Origin: Flavobacterium jumunjinense
GTDB taxonomy: Bacteria > Bacteroidota > Bacteroidia > Flavobacteriales > Flavobacteriaceae
Length of the DNA stretch: 64,000 nucleotides
Reading direction: 5' to 3'
NCBI RefSeq assembly: GCF_021650975.2
Contig: NZ_CP091285.1
Span: 2,542,001 to 2,606,000 of the forward strand
The translations under genes were made by a program, and so were the position numbers. Of this stretch, positions 52,478 through 62,422 are shown in pieces. Below the pieces are notes generated by a model. It had not been told where the DNA came from. It saw nothing but the letters and a program-made list of their open reading frames with translations, and searched no databases. Position 1 is the first letter of the stretch. Every line of letters starts with the position of its first letter.

Positions 52478-55339
52478 ATGAGTGATTTTCCTTTCGATTT
52501 AGAGTTGCTTTGGGAAGCTACAGACAATGGTTTAATCTTTTTTCAAGATGAATTTTCAAGCTTTATGTCTCGTAAAAAAGGACTAAAAGGCTTTTCGTTG
52601 CGAGACGATGACGCAACAGGCTCTTGTTATGTGAGTAAGTCTAAAAAAACAAAGCTTTGGTTGTTTACCGATTTTGGAGCGAACAACATAACACCCGACC
52701 AAAAAGGGATTAATGCAATTGATTATGTAATGAAACGTGACAATTGCGATTTTTCAATGGCTTGTAAAACACTTTTTTCTCAATATGGTTTAGCCGTTTC
52801 AGAATTTCAAAAAGTAGAGCCTAAAACTGAATTTAGCGCAAAAGTCACCAAAGAAAAAGACTATTGGAACGTGTCTTATTATCCCGAAATTCAGAGTGAA
52901 AAACACTTGAAATCTATTTTTCCTTTCTATACTAATGCATTGCTTCGAGATTATAATTTCAGGCAAATAAAAACCTATGAAAATGTAGGTGTTAAAAAAG
53001 ATGGAGCAACTTTATACCAAAGAAAAATTACAGCTACAAACGACTTTCCTATTTATGGTTATGAAGAAGAATCTTTTGTTAAGTTATACCAACCCAAAGC
53101 ACCGAAAGGCGATAAGTATATTTTAAAACACTCTTTCGTAGGCGAAAAACCCGAACGTTATATTTTTGGTTGGGATAGAATTTTTGATAAGGTAGATTAT
53201 AATGTTATTGAAAGTCTGCATAAAGAATTAAAAGAGGAAAAAGACAAGAAGCAACGCGAGTATTTAAAGGAAAAATTGCAAGAATTGCAATTGGATTGCA
53301 TTGTTATTGCAACAGGAGGAACAGACGGTATAAACATAGCTAGTTTAGGTTATGATGTGATTTGGTTCAATTCAGAAACCGAAGTCATTGCAACGGAAGA
53401 ATATTTGAAATTATCTAAAATAGCAAAAGTGATTTACTATGTAGCCGATTTGGACGAAACAGGAGTAAAGCAAGCTGTTAAAATGGGTTTAGAGTTCATT
53501 ACTATAAAAATATTATGGTTGCCTGATTGGTTGCTTCAAGACCGAAAAAAAGACTTTAAAGACTGGATTTGCAAATTTAGAAATGAGAAAATCGAAAAGG
53601 TTACTGCTATTTTTAAAAAGATGTTATCTCAAGCATTAAATTTTCAGTTTTGGGATTATCCTAGTGTGGGAAGAGTGTCGTTAAACCCTAAGAAATTGCT
53701 TCACTTTTTAAAACACAAAAACATACGCTTATACAAAATGCCCTATAAAACTTCCGATACTGGAAAAGAAGATGAAGGTTATTTTATAAAGCTGGAGAAA
53801 AATTTAATATCTAAAGTTTATTCGTCCGATATAAAACGAACGTGTTTGGAATGGTTAGATGATAATTACCATAGTATCAATATTTATAATATGGTTTTAA
53901 AATCGCCATTTTTCAATCAAAACTCATTGAAAGCATTGCCCTTTTTTGAGTACAAAAGAAACAACTGCGGACAAGATTTTCAATACTATTTTTTCAATAA
54001 TAAAGCAGTTAAAGTGACAGCTGATGAAATTGCAACAAAAGATTTTTCAACTCGTTTGCCTGTAACACTTTGGGAAGATGATAGAGTGGATCATTATTTT
54101 GAAAAAAGAAACCCCTATTTTGAAATTACTACCGACAAATTGCAACGCAAAAGAATAAAGGTTTTAGACAAGTCGAGTAATTATTTCAAAGTACTAATTA
54201 ATACGTCCAGAATCTTTTGGCAAAAAGACTGCGACGAAACAGGACTAGACAAAAATAACTTCACCATTAATAGCAAAGCGTTAACAGACGATGAAAACTA
54301 TTTACAAGAAGTGCATTTGCTCAATAAAATGTATTGCGTTGGTTATTTGTTGCACCAATACAAAATGGCTTCAAAATCTTGGATGGTTCTTGGAGTCGAT
54401 TTTGCAAGCGGAACATCGGTAAAAGGTTCTTATGGAGGAACAGGAAAATCATTCTTGCAAAAGTCATTATTTAGGTCGCTCAATTCTTTGAGTATTGGAG
54501 GAAAAACACTAGAAAAAGACAACTTTCCGATGGATGGAGTAACACCAAAAACACGTTTTGTTTTGTTTGATGATTTAGCAGCCTATCAACCAATGGAATT
54601 TTTCTACAACCTGATAACAGATAATTTTGTAGCCAATCAAAAAGGAGGTGTGAAATACAATATTCCTTTTGATGATTCGGCAAAAATTGGCGCTACAACC
54701 AACTTTGCACCCGATATGACACCAAGTACCAAAAGACGATTGTTAGTGTATTATAATTCCGATTATTATCACGAAGCAACCGACGATAATGGCTATCCTT
54801 TTTCTCGTAAAATTTCAGACGATTTTAACGGAAAAGATATTCTAACCAAAGAATATTCAACGGAAGAATGGAACTCAGAATTTAATTTTCAGTTGCAATG
54901 TTTGCAATTCTATTTGTCGCAAACTGAAAAAGTAGAAGCACCAATTGATACGCTTGTCAGTAAAAGTAAAATGATGAAAATAGGGGATTCGTATATCAAA
55001 TTCTTTAATGAATTATTTAGCGAACCAACAAGCTTAAACGATTGGGTTGAAAGAACACCCGTTGTTGCAATGGCAAAAGAAGATTTAGGAAATAAATTCA
55101 TATCGGCTCAACGTTTTACAGATAATTTAAAACTGTATTGCGAAGCCAATAAAGATAACGGTTGGTCTTTAGAAATGAAGAAAAAGAAAAACACAGCGGG
55201 CAATTCAGTAATACACTTTTTTGTTTCCACAGATGGGAAAAAAGTAGAACACACAACCGAAGAAGAAAACACAAACACAGAAGATACACCAAAACAAGAG
55301 AATGAAAAACTAGAACCTGAAACCGATTTATTATTTTAA
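52478..55339 (+). CDS. Phage-type primase-helicase (toprim plus SF3-like ATPase)
   Basis: A 953-residue replication protein. An N-terminal CHC2-like region (1-110; RDDDATGSCYVSKSKKTKLW, GINAIDYVMKRDNCDF) is followed by a toprim domain (about 270-350; IATGGTDGINIASLGYDVIW, VADLDETGV). A helicase domain of DUF5906/SF3 type carries Walker A GSYGGTGKS (about 650-658) and Walker B RFVLFDDL (about 693-700), and KRRLLVYYNSDYY fits an arginine finger. The C-terminal 40 residues are acidic. It marks the region as a replicating phage or satellite element. Confidence 0.85.
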   Translation: MSDFPFDLELLWEATDNGLIFFQDEFSSFMSRKKGLKGFSLRDDDATGSCYVSKSKKTKLWLFTDFGANNITPDQKGINAIDYVMKRDNCDFSMACKTLFSQYGLAVSEFQKVEPKTEFSAKVTKEKDYWNVSYYPEIQSEKHLKSIFPFYTNALLRDYNFRQIKTYENVGVKKDGATLYQRKITATNDFPIYGYEEESFVKLYQPKAPKGDKYILKHSFVGEKPERYIFGWDRIFDKVDYNVIESLHKELKEEKDKKQREYLKEKLQELQLDCIVIATGGTDGINIASLGYDVIWFNSETEVIATEEYLKLSKIAKVIYYVADLDETGVKQAVKMGLEFITIKILWLPDWLLQDRKKDFKDWICKFRNEKIEKVTAIFKKMLSQALNFQFWDYPSVGRVSLNPKKLLHFLKHKNIRLYKMPYKTSDTGKEDEGYFIKLEKNLISKVYSSDIKRTCLEWLDDNYHSINIYNMVLKSPFFNQNSLKALPFFEYKRNNCGQDFQYYFFNNKAVKVTADEIATKDFSTRLPVTLWEDDRVDHYFEKRNPYFEITTDKLQRKRIKVLDKSSNYFKVLINTSRIFWQKDCDETGLDKNNFTINSKALTDDENYLQEVHLLNKMYCVGYLLHQYKMASKSWMVLGVDFASGTSVKGSYGGTGKSFLQKSLFRSLNSLSIGGKTLEKDNFPMDGVTPKTRFVLFDDLAAYQPMEFFYNLITDNFVANQKGGVKYNIPFDDSAKIGATTNFAPDMTPSTKRRLLVYYNSDYYHEATDDNGYPFSRKISDDFNGKDILTKEYSTEEWNSEFNFQLQCLQFYLSQTEKVEAPIDTLVSKSKMMKIGDSYIKFFNELFSEPTSLNDWVERTPVVAMAKEDLGNKFISAQRFTDNLKLYCEANKDNGWSLEMKKKKNTAGNSVIHFFVSTDGKKVEHTTEEENTNTEDTPKQENEKLEPETDLLF

Positions 55340-55350
55340 AAAATGAAGAT

Positions 55351-55665
55351 ATGGAACGACACGTATTATTACAATTGAGAATAGCAAAGAATACCGATTT
55401 TTCAGATGATAAAGGAGTACGAAAACAAAATATACCCTATTTCTGTAAAAACAGTATTGGAGTAATTGAACCTAAAATGTATATGTTCAATAGTGATACA
55501 GATATTTTAAGTTTTAAAGAACTCTATGCTTGCAATCAAATTTATGTGTTTACAAATTCATTTGAAGTCGTTGCAACAGTAAATTGTATTGATTGGGAAT
55601 TAGTCGAAAAAGAGCTAAAGTTTGAATTACAAGAATTAGAGAAATTTAAAAAAGTGTCAGCATGA
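55351..55665 (+). CDS. Hypothetical protein (104 residues)
   Basis: Starts MERHVLLQLRIAKNTDFSDD; mixed alpha/beta with LYACNQIYVFTNSFEVVATV. It begins 11 bp after the primase-helicase and overlaps the next gene by 4 bp. No recognised domain. Confidence 0.55.
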   Translation: MERHVLLQLRIAKNTDFSDDKGVRKQNIPYFCKNSIGVIEPKMYMFNSDTDILSFKELYACNQIYVFTNSFEVVATVNCIDWELVEKELKFELQELEKFKKVSA

Positions 55666-56015
55666 AAACAGTTGAAGAATTAAAACTAATAATTGTAAGG
55701 GAACAAAAGTTTATTGAAGAACAGAGAGAATTAAAAGTAACTAAAGGCATAAAACCCGCTTCAAGAAAAATAGCATTGTGTAACTGTGTTCTTGCTTACT
55801 TAGATTCTAATCCAAAAGAAGAATGGTTAAAAGAACAAAAATTTTTGTTGCAATGTAGAATTAAAAATGCTTTGAGTAACTATGAATATTGGGTTCAGTA
55901 TTGTACAAAAGAGTCAATCCCTAAAAAACAAAAAATACTTTTTAATAAAGAAAATGGAATTACTCGAATGCGACAACAAATCAGATTTATCAATTTCATT
56001 TTAAATAGCAATTAA
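55662..56015 (+). CDS. Hypothetical protein (117 residues)
   Basis: Starts MKTVEELKLIIVREQKFIEE; all-helical and basic (CRIKNALSNYEYWVQYC, KQKILFNKENGITRMRQQIR). Overlaps the preceding gene by 4 bp. Phage-operon accessory protein of unknown role. Confidence 0.55.
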   Translation: MKTVEELKLIIVREQKFIEEQRELKVTKGIKPASRKIALCNCVLAYLDSNPKEEWLKEQKFLLQCRIKNALSNYEYWVQYCTKESIPKKQKILFNKENGITRMRQQIRFINFILNSN

Positions 56016-56039
56016 CATCAATCTTAACTATCCGTTGCA

Positions 56040-56480
56040 ATGAACAATCAGCCAAAGCCAATCCCTTTTTTAGTAGACAAAAAAAAACTTAGAACAATGT
56101 ATAACGATCTTCCCAGTGGAGAAGTTATTGGAGCTTTAAAATTTATTGTAGAAAAGACAATTTTGAAAACTCCATTTTCTAAAAGAACAATCAAATGTCA
56201 AAGCTTGAATCATTTAGAATTTGCCGAATTCGTTGCAATGTACGGTACACCAAAAGGTTATTTTATTACAGATGAATTCAATCAAACCTTGCAACAACTA
56301 AAAGCAGACAACACCAAAGAAACTGCTTCCAGAATTGAAAAATGCATTACTGAAATTAGAAAGAAATTAACAGAATTAAACACACCTGAAGATAAACTAA
56401 AAGCGTTGCAACAAAGTTGTTTTGCTTACAACTTGGATGCAACGTTTATTAAAAAAATTATAGGATTTAAAAATGATTAG
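56040..56480 (+). CDS. Hypothetical protein (146 residues)
   Basis: Starts MNNQPKPIPFLVDKKKLRTM; helical with a mid-protein MYGTPKGYFITDEFNQTLQQ. The last 60 residues (TKETASRIEKCITEIRKKLT) are coiled-coil-like. Same operon as the primase-helicase. No assigned function. Confidence 0.55.
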   Translation: MNNQPKPIPFLVDKKKLRTMYNDLPSGEVIGALKFIVEKTILKTPFSKRTIKCQSLNHLEFAEFVAMYGTPKGYFITDEFNQTLQQLKADNTKETASRIEKCITEIRKKLTELNTPEDKLKALQQSCFAYNLDATFIKKIIGFKND

Positions 56481-56482
56481 TT

Positions 56483-56680
56483 ATGAGAACAAAAATTATT
56501 TATAAAAAGGGTTGGTATCATTTAATTAGAATAAGATTTTTTATAAATCAAGAAATAGACTATGCTAAAAATTTAGAATGGATAAAAAATAAGCAAATAG
56601 AATATCATTTTAATTTTGAAGAAGAATTAAGGAAAAAAAAAGTATTTAAACCGATTTTAGTTGAGAGTATTGTTAAATGA
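56483..56680 (+). CDS. Small hypothetical protein (65 residues)
   Basis: Starts MRTKIIYKKGWYHLIRIRFF, very basic. It begins 2 bp after the previous stop and is the last plus-strand gene before the cargo on the other strand. Confidence 0.5.
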   Translation: MRTKIIYKKGWYHLIRIRFFINQEIDYAKNLEWIKNKQIEYHFNFEEELRKKKVFKPILVESIVK

Positions 56681-56685
56681 AAATA

Positions 56686-56712
56686 GAGTAAATTGTTTTA
56701 TTCATTTTACTC
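56686..56712. terminator. Hairpin between the replication operon and the minus-strand cargo
   Basis: GAGTAAA (56686-56692) pairs with TTTACTC (56706-56712). It overlaps the stop codon of the minus-strand gene. Convergent genes end on both sides. Confidence 0.5.
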
Positions 56713-58209
56713 ATTGGTTTCTTTGCTTTTGTTTAAACCGATTGCCTTGTCTAGACCTTTTTCTATAGCATCAGTTGCTTGTTCTAATTTTTTATCAGAT
56801 TTTTTTTCAAGTAAGTTTGCAACTTTATTTAAACCAGGTATATTTTCAAGTTTTGAAATGGTTCTATTTAATTTATTTGAGTTTTCTAATAGTTCCATTA
56901 TTGGATGGTCAGAATTATTGTAATCAGATATCAACTTCCCAGGGTTTTCAGAATACATTTGCAAGAAATCTTGTAAAAGTTTGATTCTTAGTTCTTTTGA
57001 GATGCTTTCTTCTTCAATATTCTGAACTTGTTTAGATAAGCCTTCGTATGTCTTACTTAAAACTTCTTTATGTGTATATTCTTCAATTAGTCTTTTTGAT
57101 AGATTCATTTTTTTACTTGAAGAAATAGATAACCATAGAACTGGTATATATAAAGGTAATATTGCGATTACTAATTTAGGAGTTCGATTAATTATAATAT
57201 CTAATGTATCGTGCCCAAAAATAGTTACAAGACTTATTATAAATGGAATTAATGAAACAGCAATCATCCCAATTATCCCAATTCTAAATTGTCTTTTATG
57301 TTTATCATATGATTTATCTTCAACTTCTTTTTTCTCTGAAAACGCATGTGAAAGTCCTGCTGTTAATGCTTTTGGTAATAATTCTTCTATTTCGGTATTT
57401 AGTTTTTTATACTTTACCTCCCAATCTTGTATTTGTGAATTTACCTTCTCACTATTTATTTTTAATAAATTATTTACATTCTCAATTGTTTCTTTTTCAA
57501 GTATATCGAAGCTTTTCTTGAATGATGATGTTTTTTTTTCTAATCCATCTAAAGAATGTTCTAATTCATATTTTATTCCAACAATCTGAATGATATCGTC
57601 AGTTTCATCATCTTTTTCTTCGTATCCTAAAATTTCATTATATAAAGTTTCTAATTCGATTTTTCGATTAGTAATTGACTTAACTAGTTGTGTAGATTTG
57701 CTTTCGTTTTCTTTTATTAAAGAGATTGAAGTCTCTAGATCTATAATTTCATTTTCGAGATCAGGATGATTTTGAATTGTTTCTTCAAATAAATCAATAT
57801 TTTTTTGAACACCATCAATTCTAGACTTTATAGATGATGACAATTTTTCTATTTCGTCATTCTCGGTGTTAAAATTTTCAAGAGAAGTTTTTACTTTAAT
57901 ATAAACAGAATCAATTTCAGATTTTACAATATTAATATCTTTTTGAAATGTATTACAGTTATCTAAAATAATTTCAACTTTTTCTAGAGTTTCATTTGCA
58001 CGATTTCTAAATTCTGAAGTTTTTTTAGATGCTTGTCGAGCTTCTTTTTCATAATCAGGACTTCTTTTAGTTGAATCTTCTAAATCTTTTTTTAATTGAG
58101 ATATTGTAGAATTCACTTGTGAAAGAGAACTTGATAATTTTTGCTGGAATTTATCTAAGTTTTTAATTTTTGAATCTAGTTCTTTATTATTATTATCAAA
58201 TAATCCCAT
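56707..58209 (-). CDS. Coiled-coil membrane protein of the cargo operon
   Basis: A 500-residue protein. Residues 1-280 are almost continuous coiled coil (LDKFQQKLSSSLSQVNSTIS, KSEIDSVYIKVKTSLENFNT). Two membrane segments follow (about 300-325 RIGIIGMIAVSLIPFIISLV and 338-360 PKLVIAILPLYIPVLWLSI), then another helical region with LNKVANLLEKKSDKKLEQAT. No enzymatic motif. Last gene of the three-gene minus-strand cluster. It could be a membrane effector, sensor or scaffold in a defence system; not assigned to a known family. Confidence 0.75.
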   Translation of the reverse strand: MGLFDNNNKELDSKIKNLDKFQQKLSSSLSQVNSTISQLKKDLEDSTKRSPDYEKEARQASKKTSEFRNRANETLEKVEIILDNCNTFQKDINIVKSEIDSVYIKVKTSLENFNTENDEIEKLSSSIKSRIDGVQKNIDLFEETIQNHPDLENEIIDLETSISLIKENESKSTQLVKSITNRKIELETLYNEILGYEEKDDETDDIIQIVGIKYELEHSLDGLEKKTSSFKKSFDILEKETIENVNNLLKINSEKVNSQIQDWEVKYKKLNTEIEELLPKALTAGLSHAFSEKKEVEDKSYDKHKRQFRIGIIGMIAVSLIPFIISLVTIFGHDTLDIIINRTPKLVIAILPLYIPVLWLSISSSKKMNLSKRLIEEYTHKEVLSKTYEGLSKQVQNIEEESISKELRIKLLQDFLQMYSENPGKLISDYNNSDHPIMELLENSNKLNRTISKLENIPGLNKVANLLEKKSDKKLEQATDAIEKGLDKAIGLNKSKETNE

Positions 58210-58259
58210 TTTCTTTATGTTAGGTTTTGTAATTTTTAGTTTTTTACTTGTATCTCTAG

Positions 58260-59732
58260 CTATTTTACATTGGAAGCTGATTTTTTTCTACCAGCATCGA
58301 TTAAAACAATATTTGGAGATTTTTCAATTTTCAATTCTTTAAGAGTTCTCATAACTTTATTGTACTCTAAAATGTCAAAATATAATATAACTTTTATTGA
58401 GTTTTTTGTATTATTTGCTTTTTCATAAATTTCAACTTGCTTTTCTAAGTTTTGTTTTAATTTCGAATTTGATGCTAATTTAAACTCAATTAGTGTTTTG
58501 TCTACTGAGCCTTTGGAAACTGAATAATCCACAGGTCCACGACCATTATTTGGCTCTCTATTGACATCATATTCTGTTGCGAACCAAGTTAATCTATATA
58601 TTATTTGTAAATCTTCTTCTCTTTTTATCGGTTGCTGTTTTACGTAAAAAAGCTTATATCCATCATTGTTTTCAATAACGTCTTTTAAATATTCTAAACG
58701 TTTTAGTGCTTCTGTGTAAGAACTGTTTTTACCAATTTTGTAAAATTCTGTTTTTGTTGAAAGGATATCAACAAATTTTAATATTTGCTCAACAAATTTA
58801 GATTCAACTTCCTCAACTTTTTGTTTGGAAATATTTTTTGCACCTTCTTTATTTTCTTCTTTTAGTTTAACGTAATATTTAATTATTTCGGGATAATTAT
58901 TAATCGTTTCCATTATCGCAGTAGAAATTTCCTTTTGAGTATTTTTTTTATAACGTGGTGGTTTTGGTAAAGCTTTTCTAAAATAATTATTTATTTCGTG
59001 TTTTAATTGGTCATTTGGAATACTATTACAAATGCTGATAAAATCTCCACGTAAATCATTGCTATTGATCCAGTTATCGTCTTTCGTTAAAATATCTTTT
59101 GGTGTTAGAATAACAAAATCATTAAAAATAAAAGGTAAAGTATATTCTTTCGGCATCCATCTTTCAAGTTTGTAATCAAAATAAACTTTGGATACATTAA
59201 TTTTACGAAGTAAACTTGGGTCAATAAATTCTAACGCAAATTTTTGAGTATATTCTAATAAAAATTCCTTTGTTAGATTTGTTGTAAAATCACTTATGTT
59301 ATCTTTTCCGACTCCAATTTGAAAAAGTCCTGCTTTTTCAAGATGGGATGATTGAGTTATTTGTTCTTTTCCTAAATCATCAAAAACTATGTGCATTGAA
59401 CTTGAGAAAGATTTAGCAAATTTTTTCCCTAAACCGCTTCCACCATTTCCAACTTTACTATAACCAAACCAATTTTGTTTTACTTCAGGAAATAAATACC
59501 AAGATTTTATTTCTGCAATGCTTTTAGAGCCAGTTTCCGATTTTGACTTTAAAAACGTTAGATACTTTAAAATATTTTCGTGTAACTCTTTGTATTCAGA
59601 TTTTTTACTACCAAATAGTAAAAACGGGTCAATAAATAGAGGTAAATCATTTATTAAAGAAATATTAAAAGCTCCAAATTCTGCAAGTTTGGAGGTTTCA
59701 ATGTTGAAAAAATCTGTAAAGTATATCTTCAT
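58260..59732 (-). CDS. Putative PD-(D/E)xK nuclease with large N-terminal domain
   Basis: A 490-residue protein. The N-terminal two thirds (FNISLINDLPLFIDPFLLFG onward) match no family I can name. The C-terminal third has a restriction-endonuclease-like core: Asp402 in GRGPVDYS, Glu416 and Lys418 in TLIEFKLA, and QVEIY (Gln432) of the RecB-like QxxxY motif, followed by the strand IKVILYFD. It lies 50 bp upstream of the membrane protein gene. Probably cleaves DNA or RNA when triggered. Confidence 0.75.
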   Translation of the reverse strand: MKIYFTDFFNIETSKLAEFGAFNISLINDLPLFIDPFLLFGSKKSEYKELHENILKYLTFLKSKSETGSKSIAEIKSWYLFPEVKQNWFGYSKVGNGGSGLGKKFAKSFSSSMHIVFDDLGKEQITQSSHLEKAGLFQIGVGKDNISDFTTNLTKEFLLEYTQKFALEFIDPSLLRKINVSKVYFDYKLERWMPKEYTLPFIFNDFVILTPKDILTKDDNWINSNDLRGDFISICNSIPNDQLKHEINNYFRKALPKPPRYKKNTQKEISTAIMETINNYPEIIKYYVKLKEENKEGAKNISKQKVEEVESKFVEQILKFVDILSTKTEFYKIGKNSSYTEALKRLEYLKDVIENNDGYKLFYVKQQPIKREEDLQIIYRLTWFATEYDVNREPNNGRGPVDYSVSKGSVDKTLIEFKLASNSKLKQNLEKQVEIYEKANNTKNSIKVILYFDILEYNKVMRTLKELKIEKSPNIVLIDAGRKKSASNVK

Positions 59733-59907
59733 ATTTGGTCTTTTTTTGTAATATAACGGGTTATGGTTTGCTGCTTAGCGAAGGGACAAACTTTAAAGTA
59801 CTAAATTTTTCGATTTAACAAAATATCTAGATAGTACATAATTTACCCTATTATTAAACAGCAGTTAGCAGTTCGGGTTTATATTCTATTTTTTTTATTT
59901 TCAAACT
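59733..59907. other. 175-bp spacer inside the cargo cluster
   Basis: No gene. Contains TAACGGGTTATG at its left end and two partly similar GC-richer segments (TTTGCTGCTTAGCGAAG and CAGCAGTTAGCAGTTCGGG) in otherwise AT-rich DNA. It separates the nuclease from the ATPase gene and may hold a promoter for the nuclease gene. Confidence 0.4.
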
Positions 59908-62040
59908 TTAACTTTTCAAAATTAATTCTTGTTTTTTTGTTTTTTTGTTCTCTTTCTTATCAATGATTTCTTTAATTAAGACTAATATTTTTGAGACATA
60001 CTTATCTCCTTTTTCAGTTATTAAATAAAGGTCTTTCTTTAATTGCCTACTTGCTTGAATGTCTGATTTCACAAAACCTCTTGCCATTAATTTTTGCAAA
60101 GTAGAGTTAACAGTAGTTGTACTTTTATCTAATGCATTCGAAATAATGTCACTGCTAACTGTTTTGTTAATCGTTTTTAAATAGTCAAGAACTTGAAATT
60201 CATAAAAAGAGAATTTTTTTAATTGGGCTTGTTCAATTAACTTAAGTTGTTCTTTTATTTCTGTATTTGAAACTGTTAATTCACAAACTGAAATATGTCC
60301 TTCCTCAAGACATTCAGGGCATTTCATTTTAAATAATTTCATGTTTTCAAGCAGCTCATATGGGAATTCATGATCTTTGCTGCATTTTATCACTTGTGTT
60401 TTATTAAAATAGTCAGCTATTAAAACATTCATATTGAAACGAGAATGAGAGAAATATTTAAGTAGCTTATCGTTATAGGCTCTTGAAAAATTTAATCCAT
60501 GTCTTTTAGATAAACCATAATCAAGAGAGTAAATTACAGATAGTTCACTTGTACTGTCAATAACGTTATTGTAAGTTGTAATAAATCCATTTAATTCAAG
60601 ATTATCTAATAATGACGATATAGATTTATTAACTGTAAAATGATTAGTAGGTTTTCCTTTAATAGTAGATCTATTAATTGGTGACGAGTTAGTTTTTTGA
60701 CGGTTTATTATTCTATTTAAAAGTTCAAATTGATGCTCATTACTTATTTTATCTGAAAAAGGTCTAGAAACAAACTGATTTGCAATAAAATATTTTAAAG
60801 TAACGTCAGTATAGTAGCGTTGAGCTGCATTTTCAATAGCAATCTTAGAAATTTTATGATTATGAATTAAACAGGATTCATAACAATATGATAGAATATA
60901 TCCAATTTTTCTAGGAATATTAAAAGAAACACTAAATAATAAGTCAAGTAGCTCCGTTTCACTTATCTCGAAAAATTTTTCCCAATGATTATTTGGAAAA
61001 AACAGGTCTAATCTCCTTTTTATTAATCTTTTAGTATAATCTAAAGCTAGAGATTCCATTTTTGAAATATTAGCTTTATTTTCAAATGAATAAAAAGCAT
61101 CAAAAAAGTCTAATGAAATTTCATCAATTTTAGAGTTATCCAGTTTTCCATAATAAAATCTATGGGGATATGCAGCTATTTTAAATTTCACAAAATCTTC
61201 GGATTGATTATCTAAAGGGGTAATGAACCAGTCCATAAAAATTTTCTGAGCATCTTCATCTATTTCAGAATAATCATCAAGGAATATGTATAAATGGTCA
61301 ATATTAAGTATACTTTTTATTTTGATTAAACTGTTAATTAAACTTTTCTTAATGTCTAGGTATTTTACTAGAGTTTGCTCAAATTCTGATTTTACCATTT
61401 GACCAGAAGTAGCATTAGCAGAAGCACCTAGACTTGGTTTTTTTTGGATATTTAGGTCTAAGTTTCCAGACTTCTCTTGTTTACTTTCGTCTATTCTTTT
61501 AAAAGTATTCACTAAAGAAATATCAACAGTTTTAATAACATCTTTTATAGATATTTCAATGAGATTTAATTCTTCATTAATTGCAGAAATTTGATTATGA
61601 TCGAAACCTAAAATTTTCTTTATTATTGAACCCTTTACAAAATCGACTAATTTGTTTCTGGTTTCAAGAATTATTTCTTTTACAAGATTACTGTACAATA
61701 AATATTTATGAAAATCTATGCTTAACTCTTGTGCTTCTTTAGGTATTTCAGGCGTTGAATTATCAAATAATGACTTAACATCAATATATATAGAAATACA
61801 TTTTTTATTTGCAATTAAATCTTTTTGAGACTTTTGAAATATAGTTGATTTACCAGTTCCTTTTCTCCCAACCAACAATGTCGTTCTTGGTAAATTTAAT
61901 TTATTAATAATTCCATTATTTGGAAGTAAGTCGGTATATATGTCATCAATATTTTTATCATCTATAAAATCTTCAATTCTAGTTTTTCTAACAAGTTTTA
62001 GAGATTCGGCAAAGTCTAAGAATTTTTGTTTGTTTTCCAT
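59908..62040 (-). CDS. P-loop ATPase with zinc-ribbon and winged-helix C-terminus
   Basis: A 710-residue protein. The N-terminal segment (RIEDFIDDKNIDDIYTDLLP) leads into an AAA/KAP-like NTPase: Walker A GRKGTGKST (58-66) and Walker B LYIFLDDYSEI (about 250-260), with an arginine-bearing sensor region (FNIPRKIGYILSYCYES). Near 555-590 a four-cysteine cluster (IKCSKDHEF, KCPECLEEGHISVC) fits a zinc ribbon. Residues 610-690 look like a MarR-type winged helix (VLDYLKTINKTVSSDIISNA, LYLITEKGDKYV). It resembles the P-loop ATPases called the Sll1717 family. Likely sensor or switch of the cargo system. Confidence 0.8.
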   Translation of the reverse strand: MENKQKFLDFAESLKLVRKTRIEDFIDDKNIDDIYTDLLPNNGIINKLNLPRTTLLVGRKGTGKSTIFQKSQKDLIANKKCISIYIDVKSLFDNSTPEIPKEAQELSIDFHKYLLYSNLVKEIILETRNKLVDFVKGSIIKKILGFDHNQISAINEELNLIEISIKDVIKTVDISLVNTFKRIDESKQEKSGNLDLNIQKKPSLGASANATSGQMVKSEFEQTLVKYLDIKKSLINSLIKIKSILNIDHLYIFLDDYSEIDEDAQKIFMDWFITPLDNQSEDFVKFKIAAYPHRFYYGKLDNSKIDEISLDFFDAFYSFENKANISKMESLALDYTKRLIKRRLDLFFPNNHWEKFFEISETELLDLLFSVSFNIPRKIGYILSYCYESCLIHNHKISKIAIENAAQRYYTDVTLKYFIANQFVSRPFSDKISNEHQFELLNRIINRQKTNSSPINRSTIKGKPTNHFTVNKSISSLLDNLELNGFITTYNNVIDSTSELSVIYSLDYGLSKRHGLNFSRAYNDKLLKYFSHSRFNMNVLIADYFNKTQVIKCSKDHEFPYELLENMKLFKMKCPECLEEGHISVCELTVSNTEIKEQLKLIEQAQLKKFSFYEFQVLDYLKTINKTVSSDIISNALDKSTTTVNSTLQKLMARGFVKSDIQASRQLKKDLYLITEKGDKYVSKILVLIKEIIDKKENKKTKKQELILKS

Positions 62041-62170
62041 CTATTTTCTATTTATTGTAATTGTTGCCAACTTTTTTATATACTCAGTTTTTCTCATTTA
62101 GTTGCGTATATATATTTATATTATGTTGTATACGCTCAACTCTTATATATCTTTTTTCCAAGCATGTAAT

Positions 62171-62184
62171 ACGTATAAATACGT
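62171..62184. repeat. Palindromic box 1 (ACGTATAAATACGT)
   Basis: Same 14-mer as the third box and the reverse complement of the second. Near-palindromic, suitable for a dimeric DNA-binding protein. It is about 130 bp upstream of the ATPase start. Confidence 0.6.
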
Positions 62185-62257
62185 GTTTTTTGTTTTTAGA
62201 TTTTTTTCTGCAAAAAGGATTATTTTATATTTTCTGTAAAACTAAGCCAAAAGAAAA

Positions 62258-62297
62258 CCGCTTTATTGCGGGATTCCGTAAGCGGCTAAAGTTTTTT
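62258..62297 (+). terminator. Terminator-like hairpin without an upstream gene
   Basis: CCGCTT (62258-62263) pairs with AAGCGG (62280-62285), followed by CTAAAGTTTTTTT. A weak plus-strand terminator; no gene precedes it on this strand. Confidence 0.5.
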
Positions 62298-62422
62298 TAA
62301 TAAATCTTTAAAATTCACTCTTGCGAATATAAAAGGTTTCGCATTTAACTTAAATACACGTTTTCTATACATTTTGTTAAAACTTATCCTTCCAAATCTA
62401 AACTAAGTTTTTCAATTTTGTA

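Noticed and set aside
59733..59907. Spacer in the cargo cluster as an integron attC site
   Set aside because: I could not fold it into paired R/L boxes; the two similar segments are direct rather than inverted, and no integron integrase is present.
62061..62300. 79-codon plus-strand frame in the spacer before the palindromic boxes
   Set aside because: Its composition (runs of Phe, Leu, Cys) is that of translated AT-rich noncoding DNA, it overlaps the ATPase upstream region and a hairpin, and it has no protein-like pattern.
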